Below are positions 60,003 to 64,000 of a DNA stretch of 64,000 nucleotides, in pieces. Source of the stretch: Chitinophagales bacterium. Its GTDB lineage: Bacteria; Bacteroidota; Bacteroidia; Chitinophagales; LD1. The DNA is taken from NCBI GenBank assembly GCA_016787045.1, contig JAEUVA010000024.1, forward strand, positions 1 to 64,000, read 5' to 3'. Both the position numbers and the translations under genes were made by a program. How positions within the stretch are numbered: position 1 is the stretch's first letter; each line of letters opens with the position of its first letter. The notes below the pieces were generated by a model. It worked only from the letters and a program-made list of their open reading frames with translations, made no database searches and was not told the DNA's origin.

Positions 60003-61403
60003 CTAAGGTACCATCACATTTGCAATGTGTGTGCCTTGCTTGAGGTAAACCGGAAATTCGTCCAGCGAAAAGGTTTTAGTAGTTGAACTTCCACCATCAA
60101 ATACCTGCGATTTATCATACAAGTAAACCCACTTATCTCCAGCCGGAAAATTGACGGTAACATTACCGGAAGCGTCTAGCACCGGTGCTACAAAAATATC
60201 AGTGCCCAATGTGTAGGTGTAATTGGTTTTGTTGACAAATTGCATTAAACTTTTGTTGGCTGCAAAAGCCGGTACAGATTGCCCTAGCAAGTAACCCACC
60301 AAAAACTTTTCGCGTAGTAAAACTAATTTGCGGTAAATGGTTTCGGTTTGTGCATCAAACATCCAGGGGCGGTGCTCTCCACCACCACCGTTTTCCATTA
60401 AGCCCGAAAAAGCGCCTACTTGTGCCCAACGGATAAATAATTCTTTAGTACGCATTTGAGGTGGCGAAGTGTTGTCTTCGCGGTAGCCGCCAATATCTGA
60501 GCCATGCACTAAATACGGATAATCAGAACTCCAGTACATATTATTGAGCGCTGCCTTTAAGCCACCGAAAGTGGCATCTTGATCGCCCACCCAACAACTC
60601 CAGCCAATTTCTTTAGGACTAAAGGCAGCTAAATCACCACCAAAATCGCCCAAGTTGTAGTTATCAATGGGGCGGCTCATAATAGCTGTGCTAATGCCAC
60701 GTTTTTGGCGGGTGTAATCGTGAAACAATTGATAATATGAATGCGAATGCTCTAAGCGGGTAACCATACCGCCCTTACCCGGAGAATACACTTGCGGGAA
60801 GGCATAAAAATCGGCTCCATCGCATTTCCAGCCATCTACGCCCATATCCAGCGCTTTGTCCATCAGCCCTTTCCACCAAGTTACCGCAGCGGGGTTGTGG
60901 AAGTCAATCAAACTGCCGCTGCCTTTCCACCAGTTTACCACTTTGGGGTTGGCATCACCGGCATTGCTTTTCATAAAGTAGCCATTGGCCTTGGCTTCAT
61001 CATAAAGTGGCTGGCAATTCACGTTTACCACACCGGTTATCCAAAGCAATACTTTAATGTTTTTGCTATGGAAATAATCAATCATGGCTTTCGCATTCGG
61101 GTACAATGTATTGTCCCATTCAAATGTATTGTAGCCGGTTTCCCAGGGGCTGTCAATTACAATGGCATCTACCGGTATGTTGTGGGCTAAATAATCATCA
61201 ACCAATGCGCGTGCGCTGGCGGTGGTACCTTCGTCTTCCCATACCCAGTGCTGAAAAACCCACTTAGGCCACGGAGTGTTTTGTACATAGGTAGTATCAC
61301 ACGGTGTAGCTGTACAATCTATGTCATCTTTCTTTTTTTTACAAGATGATGTTGCAATAATCAATACCAAAAAAACTACAGACGGGTAAAGGAGTTTTTT
61401 CAT
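60003..61403 (-). CDS. GH31-like glycoside hydrolase, lipoprotein
   Basis: A 466-residue exported lipoprotein: signal and lipobox MKKLLYPSVVFLVLIIATSSC (Cys21), Lys-rich linker KKKKDD, then a TIM-barrel with GH31 landmarks: WPKWVFQHWVWEDEG near the start, IPVDAIVIDSPWETG, MDKALDMGVDGWKCDGADFY with nucleophile Asp, LVHGSDIGGYRED with acid Asp region, and FIRWAQVGAFSGLMENGGGG. It lacks the large N-terminal domain of classic GH31 enzymes (600-900 residues), but a short beta-sandwich is at the C-terminus (ATFPAG-type; NVTVNFPAGDKWVYLYD). The start at 61403 is set by the signal peptide. Substrate unknown, perhaps alpha-glucoside or alpha-xyloside. Confidence 0.85.
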   Translation of the reverse strand: MKKLLYPSVVFLVLIIATSSCKKKKDDIDCTATPCDTTYVQNTPWPKWVFQHWVWEDEGTTASARALVDDYLAHNIPVDAIVIDSPWETGYNTFEWDNTLYPNAKAMIDYFHSKNIKVLLWITGVVNVNCQPLYDEAKANGYFMKSNAGDANPKVVNWWKGSGSLIDFHNPAAVTWWKGLMDKALDMGVDGWKCDGADFYAFPQVYSPGKGGMVTRLEHSHSYYQLFHDYTRQKRGISTAIMSRPIDNYNLGDFGGDLAAFSPKEIGWSCWVGDQDATFGGLKAALNNMYWSSDYPYLVHGSDIGGYREDNTSPPQMRTKELFIRWAQVGAFSGLMENGGGGEHRPWMFDAQTETIYRKLVLLREKFLVGYLLGQSVPAFAANKSLMQFVNKTNYTYTLGTDIFVAPVLDASGNVTVNFPAGDKWVYLYDKSQVFDGGSSTTKTFSLDEFPVYLKQGTHIANVMVP

Positions 61404-61467
61404 AAGGGGTTGTTTGAGGTGAAAGTAACGATTTGTCAAAAAGCTACAACCCCGTGTATTTAAACAT

Positions 61468-62259
61468 TTACGAATCGGGCGTAGCTGCTTTTTTTTGAGT
61501 CAACGGTAAGCGGTAGGTAACTCCGGTTTGCATGCCTACACTCCACAACCGTTCGGTTACCGGAGTCTGTTTGGTGTTGTATAAGCATTGTATGCGTGCT
61601 ATGGGAGCAAATGAAATAGTCACATTATTTTTGAAACTGTAGCTAACCCCAACAGATAAGTAAGCAGTGAGATTCGCCCTCTGATGTGGGTTCAAATTGA
61701 CATTGTTATTGTAGTTGCGGTATATGCTTCCATCGGGATTGGTGAGATGAGTATGGGTATATTTTTTTAGCAATACATTTATTTCTGCACCTGTACCGAT
61801 TGTTGCTTTAAATGCAGATTTGCCTAATGAAAATCGTATGCCTAACGGAATGTTGAGATAATGGTAGCCGTAGGTTAAGATAAGTCGGCACGGTTGCAAG
61901 TTGTTGTTGTAAGAGGTATCATTGTATCCACCGGTATCAAAAAAGAGGTTATTATCAATGTGCCTGTAGCTATGGTGCGCGTAATTAACACCACTTTCCA
62001 CAGCAAAAAAATTCTTTACCTGAAAACCACACACGATTCCGGTTGCTCCGTAGATGTATGGGTGCTCTGATTTATTGCGCAGATTAAAAATAAAATCAGG
62101 TATATTGGCTATGTTTGGTTGAGGTACTTTGCTATTGAGAAATAACACCCGATGAGAAACTCCTGGAGTAATTTGTGCACCTACATAAAAGTATTTGCCA
62201 TCTTGCGCTTTAGCAACAGATAGAAGACAGAGGAGAATGATGATACTTAGAGGACGCAT
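61468..62259 (-). CDS. Outer-membrane beta-barrel protein (PorT-like)
   Basis: A 263-residue exported protein with signal peptide MRPLSIIILLCLLSVAKAQ and a strand-rich barrel of about eight strands (KYFYVGAQITPGVSHRVLFL, FFAVESGVNYAHHSYRHI, AYLSVGVSYSFKNNVTISF, SVGMQTGVTYRLPL). It resembles the porin-family/PorT-like small outer-membrane barrels of Bacteroidota. The start at 62259 (ATG) is used in preference to a TTG two codons earlier. No operon partner. Confidence 0.8.
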   Translation of the reverse strand: MRPLSIIILLCLLSVAKAQDGKYFYVGAQITPGVSHRVLFLNSKVPQPNIANIPDFIFNLRNKSEHPYIYGATGIVCGFQVKNFFAVESGVNYAHHSYRHIDNNLFFDTGGYNDTSYNNNLQPCRLILTYGYHYLNIPLGIRFSLGKSAFKATIGTGAEINVLLKKYTHTHLTNPDGSIYRNYNNNVNLNPHQRANLTAYLSVGVSYSFKNNVTISFAPIARIQCLYNTKQTPVTERLWSVGMQTGVTYRLPLTQKKAATPDS

Positions 62260-62284
62260 AATCAATCGGCATAAAGTTAATATA

Positions 62285-64000
62285 TTATCTATTAACGCAA
62301 ACTATGCGCTGTTTGGTTGCACCATATTTGCCCAAAATATGCAGTGTGTAAACGCCTGCCACTAAGTTTGGTGTTGTTAACTGTATCACATTCGTACCGG
62401 TATTTATTTGACCGGTTTGATGGCGAAAAATATCTCTACCGTTGGCATCTGTTATTATGGTGGTTATTATATCTAGTTGTTGTATATCTACCATCACCTG
62501 AAACTCATCCACAAATGGATTTGGTAATATTTGTACCACTGTAATGTTTTTTGTACTCAATTCATATATTCCTGCAACTAATGGCATAGGTGCTAATGGC
62601 GGATAAGTATCGGATGGCAATGCAGATTGATTGCAGGCGTTTAACCACGTTTCTCCATCATTTACGCAGTAATGGTTGATTTCTGAAACAGTAAACTGTT
62701 GGGTAGCAATATCGCTCACGTACACAAAATCGGCTTGTGTTTTTTGGGGCTTGATGTCTAACATATAATAACCGTGCCGTACCAACTCAACATAACGCAC
62801 ATGTGGTGCCAGCGTACTGATAACCGGTGCTGTAATTAACGGAGGCAACTCGTTGCCGGAAGTAATGCTGGGGGCTACAAATTCTACTCCAACAGAGGCG
62901 GTGCGGTTGCTGGTATCATAGGCAGGCAATGGCAAGTCATTTGCCCAAGCGGTATGGATATCTCCGGTAAGCACCACTACATTTTTTATAGAATCAATTT
63001 TTACAATATCATAAAAGTGCTGCCGCTCGTAGGGGTATCCATCCCATTGGTCGCCATTTACAATAAAGGGAGTTGCGCCCAATACTCCAGCGGGTATCAC
63101 TAATGGAGCCATCATGACTTGCTGGCCAAGTATTTGCCACTTGGCGGTAGAGTTTTTGAGATTGTTTTCTAACCAGCCGAACTGCACAGGACCCACCATG
63201 GTACGGGCACTATCGTTGAGTGTAGCATCTGTAATAGAAACTGTTGTGCCTGCTTGTCGCGAGCGGTCGTACAGGCGGGTGTCTATCATGTGCAAGTCAG
63301 CTAAGTTGCCCCAGGTAAATTTTCGGAAAATCCGGTAGGGATCTGTGCTATCGGGCTGGCGAACGGGCATCCACTCGTTATATGCTTTTATGGCGTTGGC
63401 TTTTCGATTTGCCCATAGACCGTCATTTACATTATGATTTTTTGCACTGTCAGTATAAGAGTTATTGGCGGTTTCGTGGTCGTCCCACACACATATCCAC
63501 GGGTACTGCTGGTGGGCGGCTTGCAGGTCGGGGTCTAAGTGATAGAGCGATTGCCGGATGCGGTAATCCATGGCCGTGGTTGTTTTTTTGTTGGGCACAT
63601 GGTAGCGTTCGCCCACCGGGTTGTTGTCTGCAGCATCTTCGTACGTGTAATCGCCCAGAAATAGTACCGCATCAATATCGTTGCGCTGAGCCAAATGTCG
63701 GTGAGCATTGTAAAAACCGCTTTGGTAATCTTGGCAACTGGCTACAGCAAACCGGATGTTGGAAACATTTCCAACGGGCAAAGTGCGCGTACGTCCAATT
63801 ACCGAGTGAAATGTATCGTAAGTAAACCGATAATAGTACCAAGTATTGGGCTGGAGATTTTGTACATCAACTTTTATGGTGTAATCTACGCTACTGTCTG
63901 TGCCTGCCACACCATTTTGCACTGCCTGCGATAAATTGACATCCGCAAAAATTTCCCACCCCACAGATGCAGATGTGATTAATGAATCTAATGTAATCCG
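62285..64000 (-). CDS. PhoD-like alkaline phosphatase with T9SS sorting domain (5' end cut by window)
   Basis: At least 571 residues; the frame stays open to the right edge (GWEIFADVNLSQAV continues upstream), so the true start is outside. A fibronectin-like N-terminal domain (QPNTWYYYRFTYDTFHSVIG) is followed by the PhoD phosphatase domain: FAVASCQDYQSGFYNAHRHL, AVLFLGDYTYEDAADNN, WICVWDDHETANNSYTD, MIDTRLYDRSRQ, MVGPVQFGWLENNLKNS, VVLTGDIHTAWANDLPL. The C-terminus has a T9SS type A domain (ILPNPFVDEFQVMV ... AGVYTLHILGKYG). It likely frees phosphate from organic esters outside the cell. Family call confident. Confidence 0.9.
   Translation of the reverse strand, partial: RITLDSLITSASVGWEIFADVNLSQAVQNGVAGTDSSVDYTIKVDVQNLQPNTWYYYRFTYDTFHSVIGRTRTLPVGNVSNIRFAVASCQDYQSGFYNAHRHLAQRNDIDAVLFLGDYTYEDAADNNPVGERYHVPNKKTTTAMDYRIRQSLYHLDPDLQAAHQQYPWICVWDDHETANNSYTDSAKNHNVNDGLWANRKANAIKAYNEWMPVRQPDSTDPYRIFRKFTWGNLADLHMIDTRLYDRSRQAGTTVSITDATLNDSARTMVGPVQFGWLENNLKNSTAKWQILGQQVMMAPLVIPAGVLGATPFIVNGDQWDGYPYERQHFYDIVKIDSIKNVVVLTGDIHTAWANDLPLPAYDTSNRTASVGVEFVAPSITSGNELPPLITAPVISTLAPHVRYVELVRHGYYMLDIKPQKTQADFVYVSDIATQQFTVSEINHYCVNDGETWLNACNQSALPSDTYPPLAPMPLVAGIYELSTKNITVVQILPNPFVDEFQVMVDIQQLDIITTIITDANGRDIFRHQTGQINTGTNVIQLTTPNLVAGVYTLHILGKYGATKQRIVCVNR

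Noticed and set aside
63382..63825. Plus-strand ORF over the PhoD-like phosphatase
   Set aside because: Shadow of the phosphatase gene: odd composition (His/Arg/Trp/Cys-rich) and no recognisable domain.

Overview
The window looks like a compact chromosomal segment of a Bacteroidota bacterium (Chitinophagia/Saprospiria-like; the exact lineage cannot be fixed from sequence alone). The support is type IX secretion (T9SS) C-terminal sorting domains, CarboxypepD_reg/TonB-dependent receptors, SprB-type repeats, a PID-CTERM protein, YdeI/OmpD-like and DUF2490 proteins, and promoter -7 boxes of the Bacteroidota TAnnTTTG type. Genes are packed tightly: several convergent pairs are 1 to 9 nt apart or overlap, and no gene-free stretch exceeds 300 nt. 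No rRNA, tRNA or CRISPR array was found.

Layout. 1-3.1 kb: a 19-bp inverted repeat, a YdeI-family gene, then a lipoprotein plus polyprenyl-phosphate sugar transferase operon. 3.27-5.37 kb: an AT-rich restriction-modification-like island (C-protein-like XRE regulator, unknown ORF, beta-class DNA methyltransferase with overlapping convergent stops). 5.5-15.1 kb: TonB receptor, gcvT, a DinB/ABC-2 export operon, a trans-sulfuration PLP enzyme and a YitT membrane protein. 15.2-24.6 kb: collagen-like secreted protein, PID-CTERM mini-protein, trmB with an alkyltransferase-like gene, a Kazal/PKD T9SS protein, paired lipocalin-like lipoproteins, an asparaginase-domain protein, a DUF433/DUF5615 toxin-antitoxin pair flanked by exact 26-bp direct repeats, and a second large TonB receptor. 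24.6-27.3 kb: a winged-helix protein with 42-bp tandem repeats flanked by REP-like palindromes, then a Dam-type methyltransferase with a PD-(D/E)XK nuclease. 27.3-29.9 kb: membrane protein, T9SS esterase and a 48-bp palindrome.

29.9-40.4 kb is the most distinctive region. A single-direction eight-gene operon carries a nucleotide-sugar dehydrogenase, a TMTC-like multi-TM/TPR protein, a Wzm-type polysaccharide ABC permease, and five tandem phytanoyl-CoA-dioxygenase-family genes with six domains in all. One gene is a two-domain fusion, and one has an Asn in place of the iron-binding Asp. I read it as an undescribed surface-glycan or lipid tailoring and export system. That reading is inference.

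40.5-49.1 kb: heme A synthase with an MFS transporter, a desaturase strikingly like eukaryotic sphingolipid delta-4 desaturase (DES1), a panD/flippase-like/rfaE2 operon, a CarboxypepD_reg protein and a GH13 enzyme. 49.1-64 kb: a 1183-residue SprB-repeat T9SS adhesin-like protein, deaD with a long structured leader, DUF2490, ruvX, HMG-CoA lyase, an NSS sodium symporter with a 54-residue coupled small subunit, an MBL hydrolase, a GH31-like lipoprotein, an outer-membrane barrel protein and a PhoD-type phosphatase cut by the window end.

Many genes have a TAnnTTTG or TAnnTTCG box only 4 to 9 nt before the start codon, which suggests leaderless or nearly leaderless mRNAs. deaD is the clear exception.
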